Shown here piece by piece: positions 1-7,843 of a DNA stretch of 33,646 bases. The translations under genes and the position numbers were made by a program. The number at the start of each line of letters is the position of its first letter. Position 1 is the stretch's first letter. The notes below the pieces were generated by a model. It did not search any database, was not told the DNA's origin, and saw only the letters and a list, made by a program, of their open reading frames with translations. This stretch comes from Burkholderiales bacterium (lineage in GTDB: Bacteria > Pseudomonadota > Gammaproteobacteria > Burkholderiales > Casimicrobiaceae): positions 1-33,646 of the forward strand of contig JAICUU010000011.1 of the NCBI GenBank assembly GCA_025935675.1, given 5' to 3'.

Positions 1-377
1 CCGACGTCGTAGAACCAGTCCGAGTCGCCGATCGCGTGCCTGAAGCCGCCGTAGAAGTCCCACTCGACGCTCGAGCGGTGGTAGGCGTTGAAGTCCTCGA
101 GCCAGCTCACGTTCGACGCCCAGGTGCCGACATAGAAGCCGCTCGCGTGCGCAAGGTCGAAGCCGCCCTGGATCGCCGGCTTGCCGGCAGTCTGGGAGAT
201 GCCACGGAAGATGTATTCGCTGAAAAGGCCGACGTTGGACGAGAACGTCCAGTCGGGCGCGGGCGCCGGTGGCGGGGCGGCGGCAGCGGGCGGCGGTGTC
301 TGCGCCGATGCGGCTGCAGCGAGCGACAACGCGAGCGCGGCGGCGACGATATGCGGCGAGCGGATGCGGCATTTCAT
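1..377 (-). CDS. TorF-family putative outer-membrane porin (5' part, cut by window edge)
   Basis: Reading from the ATG at 377 toward the window edge gives 125 codons with no stop. Residues 1-26 look like a signal peptide (basic start, Ala/Leu core, ASA-Q cleavage), followed by a Pro/Ala linker. Then comes SSNVGLFSEYIFRGISQT with KPAIQGGFDLAHASGFYVG, the typical opening strands of the Gcw_chp / TIGR02001 porin-like family often called TorF. The protein should be an outer-membrane beta-barrel; its cargo is unknown. A purine-rich GGGGAAAA lies about 6 bases before the ATG. In Burkholderiales, as I recall, this family sits beside glnK-amtB, which fits the sigma-54-type promoter seen upstream here. 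The C-terminal part lies outside the window. Confidence 0.85.
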   Translation of the reverse strand, partial: MKCRIRSPHIVAAALALSLAAAASAQTPPPAAAAPPPAPAPDWTFSSNVGLFSEYIFRGISQTAGKPAIQGGFDLAHASGFYVGTWASNVSWLEDFNAYHRSSVEWDFYGGFRHAIGDSDWFYDV

Positions 378-440
378 GCGGGTTTTCCCCGGTGGTTGGA
401 TGACGAATGGACGAGATCGCGTGCCTTTGCATGAGCTGTT

Positions 441-456
441 TGCACGCCCCGTGCCA
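441..456 (-). promoter_or_regulatory. Candidate sigma-54 (-24/-12) promoter for the TorF gene
   Basis: On the minus strand, bases 456 to 441 read TGGCACGGGGCGTGCA. This matches the sigma-54 consensus TGGCACG-N4-TTGCA at all but one defined base, with the required GG-N10-GC spacing. The predicted transcript would start near 430 and give a leader of about 50 bases before the ATG at 377. Sigma-54 control suggests nitrogen regulation, which fits the usual glnK-amtB neighbourhood of this porin family. Confidence 0.6.
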
Positions 457-518
457 TCGTCGAATCGCTCGTGGATTCAATGCGTTAGCTCGACGACGCC
501 GACATGTGCCCCGTCCGC

Positions 519-535
519 CGCACCGGTGCGGTGCG
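519..535. promoter_or_regulatory. Possible NtrC-type enhancer site upstream of the TorF promoter
   Basis: CGCACC-GGTGC-GGTGCG is a perfect dyad with a 5-base centre. It differs from the enterobacterial NtrC site TGCACC-N5-GGTGCA only at the outermost base of each arm. Its centre lies roughly 97 bases upstream of the transcript start predicted from the -24/-12 element, a normal enhancer distance. In DNA this GC-rich such a dyad can arise by chance. Confidence 0.4.
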
Positions 536-678
536 ACGCGACGGGGGTGGCGCACAGCGTTGGCGCAGGCAGGGCGCGAGGAGCGATGCGGCGACGGCGC
601 ATCGAGGGATTGCATCGGGTCGACGCGGTGCGCCCGCAGGTGGCAGCGGCATCGCGCCTCCACGCGCGAGCGCGGCAA

Positions 679-690
679 TGATGTACATGA
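679..690. promoter_or_regulatory. Putative GntR operator, site A (upstream of tctC promoter)
   Basis: TGATGTACATGA is an imperfect palindrome, one mismatch from TCATGTACATGA. It lies inside a 20-base stretch (675-694) that closely matches 7841-7860 beside the divergent gntR gene; there the core reads TCATATACATGA. The distance from the core to the following TTGACG is 25 bases here and 27 bases at the other site. The match to a self-regulation site of a nearby GntR gene is the reason for the call. Confidence 0.6.
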
Positions 691-715
691 CTCTCGCGGG
701 CGTGGACGGTGCGTC

Positions 716-745
716 TTGACGCCTTCACTGGGGCCGCACTACACT
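716..745 (+). promoter_or_regulatory. Sigma-70-type promoter for the tctCBA-ALDH-ligase unit
   Basis: TTGACG (716-721), an 18-base spacer and TACACT (740-745). The predicted start is near 752, inside the inverted repeat 751-781. The promoter of the divergent unit has the same -35 hexamer and an AACACT -10 at 7884-7912. Confidence 0.6.
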
Positions 746-750
746 GGGCG

Positions 751-781
751 CGAACTCATACAGATGACTTAGATGAGTTCG
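751..781. promoter_or_regulatory. 9-bp inverted repeat at the predicted tctC transcript start
   Basis: CGAACTCAT (751-759) and ATGAGTTCG (773-781) are exact reverse complements separated by 13 bases. The spacer and arm contain CATACAGATGAC, loosely like the CATATACATGAC of site B. It could be a second operator that blocks initiation, or a hairpin at the 5' end of the mRNA. Confidence 0.45.
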
Positions 782-906
782 AACGGTGAGCGGCGGAATC
801 GCCCGCGCGACGAGCGCGCGCTTCGCAGCGTGCCGATATGACGAGGCCCGGATCCGCCGCAGAATGCGGGCAGGGCGTGCAACCCACGTTCCGGAGGAGA
901 TCCACC

Positions 907-1878
907 ATGCGTCGTCCAAGCGCGCGCGCTGCCATCATCCCGTTGCTGGGCCTCGTCGCCGCGACGATGCTCATTCCCGTACCCGCTGCGGCGCAGGACA
1001 AGTACCCGTCGCGGCCGATCGAGTTCATCGTGCCCTGGGGCCCGGGCGGCGGCGCCGACCAGGTCGCGCGCAAGATCGGCCAGCTGCTCGAGGCCGATCT
1101 CAAGGTGTCGCTGCCGGTCGTCAACGTGCCGGGCGCCACCGGGCAGACCGGCCACGCGAAGCTCCTTTCCGCGAACGCCGACGGCTACACGATCGAGGTG
1201 ATGACCGGCGATACGTTCGCGCTGGCGGCGATGCCGAACTCGCCCATCAAGCTCGCCGAGGTCATCCCGATCGGCATCCTGATCCAGCAGGCGTCGGGCT
1301 TCTTCGTCGCCGAGAATTCGCCGATGAAGACCTGGGCCGACGTCGAGGCCGAGGCGAAGAAGCGCCCGCTCAAGGTCGCGATCACCGGCTTCAACAGTCC
1401 CGACGACCTCTCCGTCAGCTATTTCGCCGCGCGCGGCATGAAGCTGCAGCCGGTTCCGTACGCCAAGCCCGGCGAGCGCTACACGTCGATCATCGGCGGC
1501 CACGCCGATCTCCTCTACGAGCAGGCCGGCGACGTGCGCAACTTCGTCGACAGCAAGCAGATCCGGCCGGTGATCTTCTTCTACGGCAGCAAGGTCGACG
1601 CGTTCCCGAGCATCCCGACGTCGACGAGCCTCGGCCACGACATCACGCTGCCGCAGTTCCGCGTCGTGCTCGTCAAGGCCGGCACCGATCCCGCACGCGT
1701 CAAGATGCTCTCCGATGCGATCGGCAAGGCGGCGCAGAGCCCCGACTTCAAGGCGTACCTCAAGGAGCAGTACGCCGACGAGGCGAGCTACGTGCCCGCG
1801 GACAAGACGCAGGCCTACATGCAGAAATGGCTCGACGAGGCGCGCCACCTGATGGCGGCGATCGCCGCCAAGAAGTAA
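907..1878 (+). CDS. tctC: TctC/Bug-type periplasmic substrate-binding protein of a tripartite tricarboxylate transporter
   Basis: This 323-residue protein is the periplasmic receptor of a TTT transporter. Residues 1-28 form a signal peptide ending at PAAAQ. The mature start KYPSRPIEFIVPWGPGGGAD is the family hallmark: the glycine-rich loop (PWGPGGGAD) binds a carboxylate through main-chain amides. The length is normal for Bug proteins. The start at 907 is set by GGAGGAG at 893-899, seven bases upstream; an in-frame ATG at 838 would add 23 residues with no signal-peptide character. It is the first gene of the unit, ahead of tctB and tctA, downstream of a promoter with GntR-type sites. Bug proteins bind varied carboxylates, so the ligand cannot be read from sequence. 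Confidence 0.93.
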   Translation: MRRPSARAAIIPLLGLVAATMLIPVPAAAQDKYPSRPIEFIVPWGPGGGADQVARKIGQLLEADLKVSLPVVNVPGATGQTGHAKLLSANADGYTIEVMTGDTFALAAMPNSPIKLAEVIPIGILIQQASGFFVAENSPMKTWADVEAEAKKRPLKVAITGFNSPDDLSVSYFAARGMKLQPVPYAKPGERYTSIIGGHADLLYEQAGDVRNFVDSKQIRPVIFFYGSKVDAFPSIPTSTSLGHDITLPQFRVVLVKAGTDPARVKMLSDAIGKAAQSPDFKAYLKEQYADEASYVPADKTQAYMQKWLDEARHLMAAIAAKK

Positions 1879-1892
1879 TCTCTGCCGTCGTC

Positions 1893-1925
1893 GCGAGACG
1901 GTCCGGCGCCGCCGCGCCGTCTCGC
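1893..1925 (+). promoter_or_regulatory. Intercistronic hairpin between tctC and tctB
   Basis: GCGAGACGG (1893-1901) pairs perfectly with CCGTCTCGC (1917-1925) around a GC-rich 15-base loop. No T-run follows, so it is not a standard terminator. A hairpin here would suit 3'-end protection of the tctC message, since binding proteins are usually made in excess of their membrane partners. It ends a few bases before the tctB ribosome site. Confidence 0.5.
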
Positions 1926-1937
1926 CGGAGCCCTGCC

Positions 1938-2510
1938 GTGCCCCAACGCCTGCGCGCGCTCGCGCCGTACGTTGTCGTCCTCGCGATCGCCGCGTATTTC
2001 TACTACGTCGCGTCGAAGTTCGCGTTCACACCGCGCGGCGGGCGCCTCGGCCCCGACGTGTGGCCGCGCACGATCCTCGTGCTGACGATGATCGTCTGCG
2101 TGCTGCGCATCGCGGCCGGCCTGCGTGCGCCCCGCGGCGACGCGCCGGCGGACGCCGACGGCGGCCTGATCGCCGACGTCGCCAAGGACGCCGGGCATGC
2201 GAGCGATGCCGCAACCGAAGCGCCCGCCGAGCGCTACCCGGCGCGGCTCGCGATCGGCATCGCGCTGACGGTCGCGTACGTCGCCACGCTCGGCGTCGTC
2301 GGCTTCGCCGTCGGCACGTTCGTCTACATGCTCGCGATGACGGTGGTCGGCCGCTACCGGCGCTACGGCGTGGCGACGATCGTGTCGCTCACCGGCGCGC
2401 TGGTGCTCATGTTCGTGTTCATGAAGGTCGTCTACCTTTCGCTGCCGATCGGCGTCGCGCCGTTCGAGTCGGTGTCGCTGGCGCTGATGCGCCTGATGGG
2501 CGTGCGCTAG
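1938..2510 (+). CDS. tctB: TctB-like small membrane subunit of the TTT transporter
   Basis: About 190 residues starting at GTG 1938, with CGGAG seven bases upstream. No ATG is available before the first membrane segment. Hydrophobic segments are at about residues 10-27, 42-60, 95-125 and 130-150, the four-helix pattern of TctB, with FTPRGGRLGPDVWPR after the first helix as in the family (tip of the first loop, G-x-D-x-x-P). A charged, Ala/Asp-rich loop separates the helix pairs. It lies between tctC and tctA; TctB is the poorly conserved small subunit that partners TctA. Confidence 0.85.
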   Translation: MPQRLRALAPYVVVLAIAAYFYYVASKFAFTPRGGRLGPDVWPRTILVLTMIVCVLRIAAGLRAPRGDAPADADGGLIADVAKDAGHASDAATEAPAERYPARLAIGIALTVAYVATLGVVGFAVGTFVYMLAMTVVGRYRRYGVATIVSLTGALVLMFVFMKVVYLSLPIGVAPFESVSLALMRLMGVR

Positions 2511-2521
2511 GCGGCGCGGCG

Positions 2522-4039
2522 ATGCTCGACGTCCTACACCAGCTCGGCGGCGGCTTCGCGGGCCTCCTGCAGGTCGGCAATTTCGTCGCGTTGCTGGTGG
2601 GCCTCGTCGTCGGCATGCTGGTCGCGGTGCTGCCGGGTCTCACGCTGGTGATGGGGGTCGTGCTCGCGCTGCCGTTCACGTACGGGATGCCGATCACCCC
2701 GTCGATCATCCTGCTCACCGCGATGTACATCAGCGGCACCTACGGCGGCGCGATCACGTCGATCCTGTTCCGCATTCCTGGCGAGCCGATGGACGTGCCT
2801 CTGCTGTGGGACGGCTGGTCGATGGCGCACAACGGCGAGCCCGCGCGCGCGCTCGGCTGGACGCTGCTCGCCGCGCTGACCGGCGGCCTCATCACCGCGA
2901 CGGTGATGGTGACGCTGGCGGTGCCGTTCGCCAAGGTCGCGCTGACGTTCGATTCGCCCGAGTATTTCGCGATCGTGATGTTCGGCTTCACGAGCGTGGT
3001 CACGCTGGGCGGCGGGTCGGTGGCGAACGCGTTCATCAGCCTCTTCTTCGGCATGCTGATCTCGACGGTCGGCGTCGACGAGATCTATGGCGTCGACCGC
3101 TTCACGTTCGGCATCGGCATGCTGCGCGACGGCATCGGCTACCTGCCCGTTATGGTCGGCGCGTACGGGCTGGGCGAGGTGCTGGTGCGCCTCGAGCAGG
3201 GCTTCGCGTCGGCGCCGATGACCGGCACCGTGCGCGTCAAGACGCGCATCCCGAGGCTCAAGGAGGCGTGGAGCATTCGCGGCGCGTTCGCGCGCTCGTC
3301 GGTGATCGGCGTCGTCTGCGGGATCATCCCGGGCGCGGGCGCGACGATCGCGTCGTTCATCGCCTACGGCGTCGAAGGCCAGTACGGCAAGCGCCGCCGC
3401 GAGCTCGGCCGCGGCATTCCCGAGGGCATCGTCGCGCCGCAGGTCGCGTCCACCGCGTCGGTCGGCGGCCACATGGTGCCGCTGCTGACACTCGGCATCC
3501 CCGGCAGCGGCGCCACCGCGGTGATCCTCGGCGCGTTCCTGCTGCATGGCGTGCAGCCCGGCCCGCAGATCTTCGACACGCAGGCGGCGCTCGTCTACCA
3601 GATCTTCGCGTCGATGTTCGTCGCGGTGTTCGGCATGGGCCTGCTCGGCTACTTCGCGATCCGCCCGCTGGTGCGCGTGCTCTACCTGCCCGAGGCGCTG
3701 GTTTCGGTGTTCGTCATCATGTTCTGCCTGATCGGCGCATACTCGGAGCACAACAACATCACCGACCTCTGGATGATCGTCGTGTTCGGCGTCGTCGGCT
3801 ACCTGTTCGAGCGCTATCGCTTCCCGATCGCGCCGATGGTGCTTGGCGCGATCCTGGGCCCCGTGGCGGAGAACGCGTTCCTGACGTCGATGATCAGCTA
3901 CCAGAACGACTGGACGATCTTCTTCACGCGGCCGGTGAGCGGCATCGTGCTGGTGCTCGCGCTCGTCGCGCTGCTGTTCCCGCTGTACGGGCACTGGCGC
4001 CGCCAGCGCGCGGCGCGCCTCGTGGCGGCGGCGCGATGA
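2522..4039 (+). CDS. tctA: TctA large membrane subunit of the TTT transporter
   Basis: A 505-residue protein of the usual TctA length with about a dozen hydrophobic segments. It carries the two family signatures: VAVLPGLTLVMG near residue 35 and GIIPGAGATIASFIAYG near residue 263, followed by HMVPLLTLGIPGSGATAV. It forms the sodium- or proton-coupled permease that takes substrate from TctC. Translation starts at ATG 2522, 11 bases after the tctB stop. The stop codon is part of ATGA at 4036-4039, which opens a 12-residue mini-ORF leading to the next gene, so translation may be coupled downstream. Confidence 0.95.
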   Translation: MLDVLHQLGGGFAGLLQVGNFVALLVGLVVGMLVAVLPGLTLVMGVVLALPFTYGMPITPSIILLTAMYISGTYGGAITSILFRIPGEPMDVPLLWDGWSMAHNGEPARALGWTLLAALTGGLITATVMVTLAVPFAKVALTFDSPEYFAIVMFGFTSVVTLGGGSVANAFISLFFGMLISTVGVDEIYGVDRFTFGIGMLRDGIGYLPVMVGAYGLGEVLVRLEQGFASAPMTGTVRVKTRIPRLKEAWSIRGAFARSSVIGVVCGIIPGAGATIASFIAYGVEGQYGKRRRELGRGIPEGIVAPQVASTASVGGHMVPLLTLGIPGSGATAVILGAFLLHGVQPGPQIFDTQAALVYQIFASMFVAVFGMGLLGYFAIRPLVRVLYLPEALVSVFVIMFCLIGAYSEHNNITDLWMIVVFGVVGYLFERYRFPIAPMVLGAILGPVAENAFLTSMISYQNDWTIFFTRPVSGIVLVLALVALLFPLYGHWRRQRAARLVAAAR

Positions 4040-4074
4040 CGGCTCGCGGCACGCTCGCGACGGGGGCCCGGTGA
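4036..4074 (+). CDS. Bridging mini-ORF (12 residues) between tctA and the aldehyde dehydrogenase gene
   Basis: ATG at 4036 overlaps the tctA stop (ATGA), and the mini-ORF's own TGA (4072-4074) overlaps the GTG start of the next gene (GTGA). It encodes MTARGTLATGAR. The GGGGG inside it serves as the likely ribosome site of the next gene. A functional peptide is doubtful; a coupling role in translation is more plausible. Two other junctions of this cluster (10299-10367 and 11764-11958) have the same layout. Confidence 0.35.
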   Translation: MTARGTLATGAR

Positions 4075-5486
4075 CGCGCGACGACACGACGCCGCGCGAC
4101 GCGACCGTCGACGCGCTCGTCGCGCGTGCGCGCACCGCGCAGCGCGCGTTTGCGCGCGCCGACCAGGCGGCCGTCGACGCGGCCGTGCTCGCGGCAGGCT
4201 GGGCGATCATGGAGCCCGCGCGCAATCGCATGCTGGCCGAGCGCGCCGTCGCGGATACCGGCATCGGCGACGTCGGCGACAAGATCCGCAAGAACCATCG
4301 CAAGACGCTCGGCCTGCTGCGTGATCTCGCCGGCGCGAAGTCGGTTGGCGTCATTGCCGAAGACGCCGCGAGCGGCATCACCGAGATCGCGCGGCCGGTC
4401 GGTGTCGTCGCGGCGATCACGCCGTCCACCAATCCGGCGGCCACACCCGCGAACAACGTCATCTGCGCGCTCAAGGGCGCCAACGCGGTCATCCTCGCAC
4501 CTTCGCCGAAGGGTGCCGGCATCGGCGCGCTGCTGGTCGATTACATCCATGCCGAGCTCGCGAAAGTCGGCGCGCCGGCCGACCTCGTGCAGATCCTGCC
4601 TCCGCCGGTGACGCGCGAGGCGACGCAGGCGCTGATGGCGGCGGCCGATCTCGTCGTCGCCACGGGCTCGGCGGCGAACGTGCGCGCCGCGTACCGCAGC
4701 GGCACGCCGGCGCTCGGCGTGGGTGCGGGCAACGTCGCCGTCATCGTCGACCCGAGCGCTGATGCAGGGAAGGCCGCATCGCTGATCGCCGCGTCGAAGA
4801 CGTTCGACCACGCGACGAGCTGCTCGTCGGAAAACAGCGTGATCGCGATCGGCGCCGCCGATGCGCCGCTGCGCGCCGCGCTCGAGGCCGAGGGCGGCGT
4901 GTTCGTCGACGCTGAGGAGAAGGCCGCGCTCGCGCGCGCGATGTGGCAGGACGGCCGGCTCGCAACAGCGATCATCGCCAGGCCCGCCACGGCGATCGCC
5001 GCGGTGGCGGGCCTCGTGCGGCCCGCGTTCGAGACCGCGCGCTTCCTCGTCGTCGACGAGGACGGTGTCGGTCCCGCGCATCCGTTCTCTGGCGAGAAGC
5101 TGTCGCCGGTGCTCGCGTATTACCGCGTGCCCGACTTCGACGTGGCGAAGGCGCTGGTCGCGCGCATCTACGGCTACCAGGGCGCCGGGCATTCGGTCGG
5201 CATCCACACCATGTCGGACGAGCAACCGGTCGCGCTCGGTCGCGAGCTGCCGGTGGCACGCGTCATCGTCAACCAGGCGCACTGCTTCGCGACCGGCGGC
5301 AGCTTCGACAACGGGCTGCCATTCTCGCTGTCGATGGGCTGCGGCACGTGGGGCCGCAACAGCTTCTCCGATAACCTCAACTACCGGCACTACCTCAATA
5401 TCACGCGGGTCGCGCGCGTGATTCCCGAGCGCGTGCCGCGCGAGAACGAGATCTTCGGCGCATGGCACGCGCGCTACGGGCGATGA
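4071..5486 (+). CDS. CoA-acylating aldehyde dehydrogenase (SauS/AdhE-N-like)
   Basis: A 471-residue ALDH-superfamily enzyme that should interconvert an aldehyde and its acyl-CoA with NAD(P). Visible marks are ITPSTNPAATPANN (residues ~121-134), where ordinary ALDHs have their cofactor helix, GVGAGNVAVIVD, and FDHATSCSSENSV with the catalytic Cys at residue 251. The C-terminal MGCGTWGRNSFSDN matches the acylating branch (AdhE N-domain, EutE/PduP, sulfoacetaldehyde dehydrogenase SauS). The glutamate base of non-acylating ALDHs is not evident. Start is GTG 4071 after GGGGG. The adjacent acyl-CoA ligase makes a SauS/SauT-like pair, but no sulfoacetaldehyde acetyltransferase gene is in the window, so the aldehyde stays open. 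Confidence 0.85.
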   Translation: MTRDDTTPRDATVDALVARARTAQRAFARADQAAVDAAVLAAGWAIMEPARNRMLAERAVADTGIGDVGDKIRKNHRKTLGLLRDLAGAKSVGVIAEDAASGITEIARPVGVVAAITPSTNPAATPANNVICALKGANAVILAPSPKGAGIGALLVDYIHAELAKVGAPADLVQILPPPVTREATQALMAAADLVVATGSAANVRAAYRSGTPALGVGAGNVAVIVDPSADAGKAASLIAASKTFDHATSCSSENSVIAIGAADAPLRAALEAEGGVFVDAEEKAALARAMWQDGRLATAIIARPATAIAAVAGLVRPAFETARFLVVDEDGVGPAHPFSGEKLSPVLAYYRVPDFDVAKALVARIYGYQGAGHSVGIHTMSDEQPVALGRELPVARVIVNQAHCFATGGSFDNGLPFSLSMGCGTWGRNSFSDNLNYRHYLNITRVARVIPERVPRENEIFGAWHARYGR

Positions 5487-5565
5487 GGTCGGCGCGGCGC
5501 GCCGCGCGACGGGCAAGACGGCGCGGGGCGAGGCGACGGGACAGGCGGACGCGACGCTGCGCGAC

Positions 5566-7086
5566 GTGTTGCGCGATCATCTCGCGCACGCGCCCGAAGC
5601 GCCGTTCCTGATCGCGCCCGAGACCGGGCGCACGCTGCGCTACGCCGATATCGCCGCCGAGACCGCGGCGCTCGCCGCGATGCTCGACGCGCGTGGCCTC
5701 GCCGCCGGCGCAGTCGTCGGGCTCTTCCTGCCCAACGGGCTTCGCACCACGGCGCTGTTCCTCGCGACGATGCTCGCCGGTCGCGTCGTCGCGCCGTTCA
5801 ACCTGATCGCCCAGAAAAGCCAGCTCGCGCATTGCCTCGACCACGGCGACGCGCGGATCGTCTTTACGACGGCGCAGGAGCGCGCGCGGCTCGACGAGGC
5901 GCTCGCGGCGCTGCCCGACGCGCGCCGGCACGCGATCGAGATCGTCGCGGTCGATCCGGACACGCCCGGCGCCACCGCCGGCGCCGCGAGCGATCCAGGA
6001 CGCGCGCTCGCGGGGCTGCCGCCGATCGATACGGCGTCGCCCGCGCTTCTCATGTACACGTCGGGCACGACCGGGCTGCCGAAGGGTGCGCTGTTGACGC
6101 ATGGCAACCTGGTCGCCGGCGCGCGCGCGGTGGCGGCGTGGCACGGCCTCGGTCGCGACGACCGCTGCCTGTCGTCGCTGCCGCTCTATCACATCAACGG
6201 CCAGTGCATCGCCACGCTGACGCCGTTCGTGTCGGGCGGCAGCGTCGTCGCGCCGCGGCGCTTCAGCGTGTCGCAATGGTGGCCGCTGGTCGACGCGCAC
6301 CGGCCGACGTGGCTCAACATGGTGCCGACGATCATCGCCTACCTGATCAACGCGACTGACGGCGGTGACGGCACGCGCCGCGCATTCGTGCGCTTCGGGC
6401 GATCGGCGTCGGCGCCGCTGCCGCCCGAGCAACACCGCGCGTTCGAGGCGCGCTTCGGCGTCGGCGTCGTCGAGGCGATGGGCATGACCGAATGCGCGTC
6501 GGTCGTGCTTTGCAATCCGCAGGATGCGCCGCGCCGCAAGATCGGCTCGCCGGGATTGCCGTGCGGTGTCGAGCTCAAGGTCGTGAAGGTCGGCGACCCC
6601 GACGATGCGCCGCTGCCCGACGGCGTGCCCGGCGAGCTTTTGCTGCGCGGGCCCAACGTGATGGCCGGCTATTACAAGGAGCCCGAACTGACGGCCGCCG
6701 CGATCACGCGCGACGGCTGGCTGCGCACCGGCGATTTGGGCTACCGCGACGCCGACGGCTTCTACTTCATTACCGGGCGCCTGAAGGAGCTCATCATCAA
6801 GGGCGGCGAGAACATCGCGCCGCGCGAGATCGACGAGGCGCTGCTCGCGCACGAGGCGGTGCTGGAGGCGGCCGCGGTCGGCGTGCCCGATCCGCACTAC
6901 GGCCAGGAGATCCTCGCTTGCGTGGTGCTGAAGCAGGGCCGTCGCGCGACCGAAGACGACATCCGGGAGCATTGCCTGCGCGAGCTCGGCCGCTACAAGA
7001 CGCCGCGCACGATCCGCATCGTCGCCGAGCTGCCGAAGGGCGCGTCCGGCAAGATCCAGCGGTTGAAGCTGCTCGACCTCGCCTGA
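5566..7086 (+). CDS. AMP-forming acyl-CoA ligase (ANL superfamily)
   Basis: A 506-residue ligase that activates a carboxylate through an acyl-AMP to its CoA thioester. It has the P-loop-like A3 motif YTSGTTGLPKG (from residue 164), GMTEC in the A5 region, DGWLRTGDLGYRDADGFYFITGR (A7/A8 hinge, in two halves), GGENIAPREID, and PKGASGKIQR with the A10 lysine at residue 496. The start is not firm: GTG 5566 or TTG 5569 fit, no clear ribosome site is visible, and the 79 bases after the ALDH gene hold no better in-frame start. It is the last gene of the unit and converges with gntR, 10 bases away. It could make the acyl-CoA used by the acylating dehydrogenase; the substrate is unknown (sulfoacetate- or oxalate-type ligases are possible relatives). 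Confidence 0.88.
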   Translation: MLRDHLAHAPEAPFLIAPETGRTLRYADIAAETAALAAMLDARGLAAGAVVGLFLPNGLRTTALFLATMLAGRVVAPFNLIAQKSQLAHCLDHGDARIVFTTAQERARLDEALAALPDARRHAIEIVAVDPDTPGATAGAASDPGRALAGLPPIDTASPALLMYTSGTTGLPKGALLTHGNLVAGARAVAAWHGLGRDDRCLSSLPLYHINGQCIATLTPFVSGGSVVAPRRFSVSQWWPLVDAHRPTWLNMVPTIIAYLINATDGGDGTRRAFVRFGRSASAPLPPEQHRAFEARFGVGVVEAMGMTECASVVLCNPQDAPRRKIGSPGLPCGVELKVVKVGDPDDAPLPDGVPGELLLRGPNVMAGYYKEPELTAAAITRDGWLRTGDLGYRDADGFYFITGRLKELIIKGGENIAPREIDEALLAHEAVLEAAAVGVPDPHYGQEILACVVLKQGRRATEDDIREHCLRELGRYKTPRTIRIVAELPKGASGKIQRLKLLDLA

Positions 7087-7096
7087 CGGCGCGCGC

Positions 7097-7837
7097 TCAG
7101 CGCTGGCCGAGCACGCTGAGGTAACGGTGGTGCGCGGTGTTGACGAAGCGCACACGCGTGTCGACCGGCGTGCCGTCGTGCGCGTATGCCGTGCGCGCGA
7201 TGCGCAGCACCGCCGCGGGCTCGGGCAGTGCGAGGAGCTCGCGCACCCGCGCGTCGGCGACCGCCGCGGTAATCGACTCCTCGATGCGCACGACGGTGAT
7301 GTCGTAGCGCGACTGGTAGAGCGCGTAGACGGTGGTGTCGCGCTCGGTGAACACTTCCTTCGTCATGCCGGGAAAGAGCTCCGCGGGTAGCCGGATGCGG
7401 TCGAAGATCACCGGCGCGCCGTCGAGGTGCAGCAGCGCCTCGATCTGCAGCACCGGCGCGCCGGCGCGCAGCGCCAGCGCCTGCGCGCTGGCGGCGTCGG
7501 CGGCCGTGCGGCGGAACGACAGCGTCCGCGATTGCGGAAAGCGCTTCTCGCCGTGGCGGTCGACGATCGCGAAAAAGCGCGTCAGCATCACGTCGCGCGT
7601 GTGGCTGGCGACAAACGTGCCGCTGCCCTGGCGGCGCACCAGCACGCCCTCGGCGACGAGCTCGCCGACCGCGCGCCGCAGCGTGCCGACACTCGCGCCG
7701 AAGCGACGCGCCAGCGCGGGCTCGGGCGGCAGCGCCTGTCCGTGCCGCCAGGTGCCGTCGTGCAGCGCGTCGCCGAGCCGGCGCTTGACGGCCTTGTAGA
7801 GCGGCGCTTGGCCGGGCGTGCCGCGGGTCGATCGCAT
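7097..7837 (-). CDS. GntR-family regulator, HutC/UTRA type
   Basis: 246 residues. Residues ~12-75 form the winged helix (LYKAVKRRLGDALHDG, then LPPEPALARRFGASVGTLRRAV and the wing RQGSGTFV). Residues ~95-235 are a UTRA effector domain (VLQIEALLHLDGAPVIFDRIRLP, ending FVNTAHHRYLSV). It probably controls the two catabolic units on either side, using a metabolite of the pathway as effector. The ATG at 7837 begins about seven bases after a TATGAT -10 element, so the mRNA may be leaderless. The motif at 7845-7856 overlaps that -10, as expected for self-repression. No longer in-frame start exists because upstream ATGs are in other frames. Confidence 0.9.
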   Translation of the reverse strand: MRSTRGTPGQAPLYKAVKRRLGDALHDGTWRHGQALPPEPALARRFGASVGTLRRAVGELVAEGVLVRRQGSGTFVASHTRDVMLTRFFAIVDRHGEKRFPQSRTLSFRRTAADAASAQALALRAGAPVLQIEALLHLDGAPVIFDRIRLPAELFPGMTKEVFTERDTTVYALYQSRYDITVVRIEESITAAVADARVRELLALPEPAAVLRIARTAYAHDGTPVDTRVRFVNTAHHRYLSVLGQR

Positions 7838-7843
7838 CGCGCA

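Larger units (their letters stand above)
378..906. other. Intergenic regulatory region between the TorF gene (-) and tctC (+)
   Basis: I see no credible gene in these 529 bases. They hold the candidate sigma-54 promoter and NtrC-like dyad for the porin (441-535), a GntR-type operator (679-690), a sigma-70 promoter (716-745), an inverted repeat at the predicted start of transcription (751-781), and the tctC ribosome site (893-899). The predicted tctC leader is long, about 155 bases. Confidence 0.7.

Noticed and set aside
2722-2733. Further GntR-like motif (ATGTACATCA) inside tctA
   Set aside because: It lies in codons for Met-Tyr-Ile, far from any promoter, and has no matching context.
5483-5611. 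A fourth bridging mini-ORF from ATGA at the ALDH stop
   Set aside because: It starts on the stop codon like the others but runs 45 bases into the ligase gene instead of ending on its start, so it does not fit the pattern. The ligase start itself is uncertain, however.
4071-7086. Naming the dehydrogenase and ligase SauS and SauT
   Set aside because: Only the pairing and general motifs support it. Substrate-defining residues cannot be judged from memory, and no sulfoacetaldehyde acetyltransferase gene is present.
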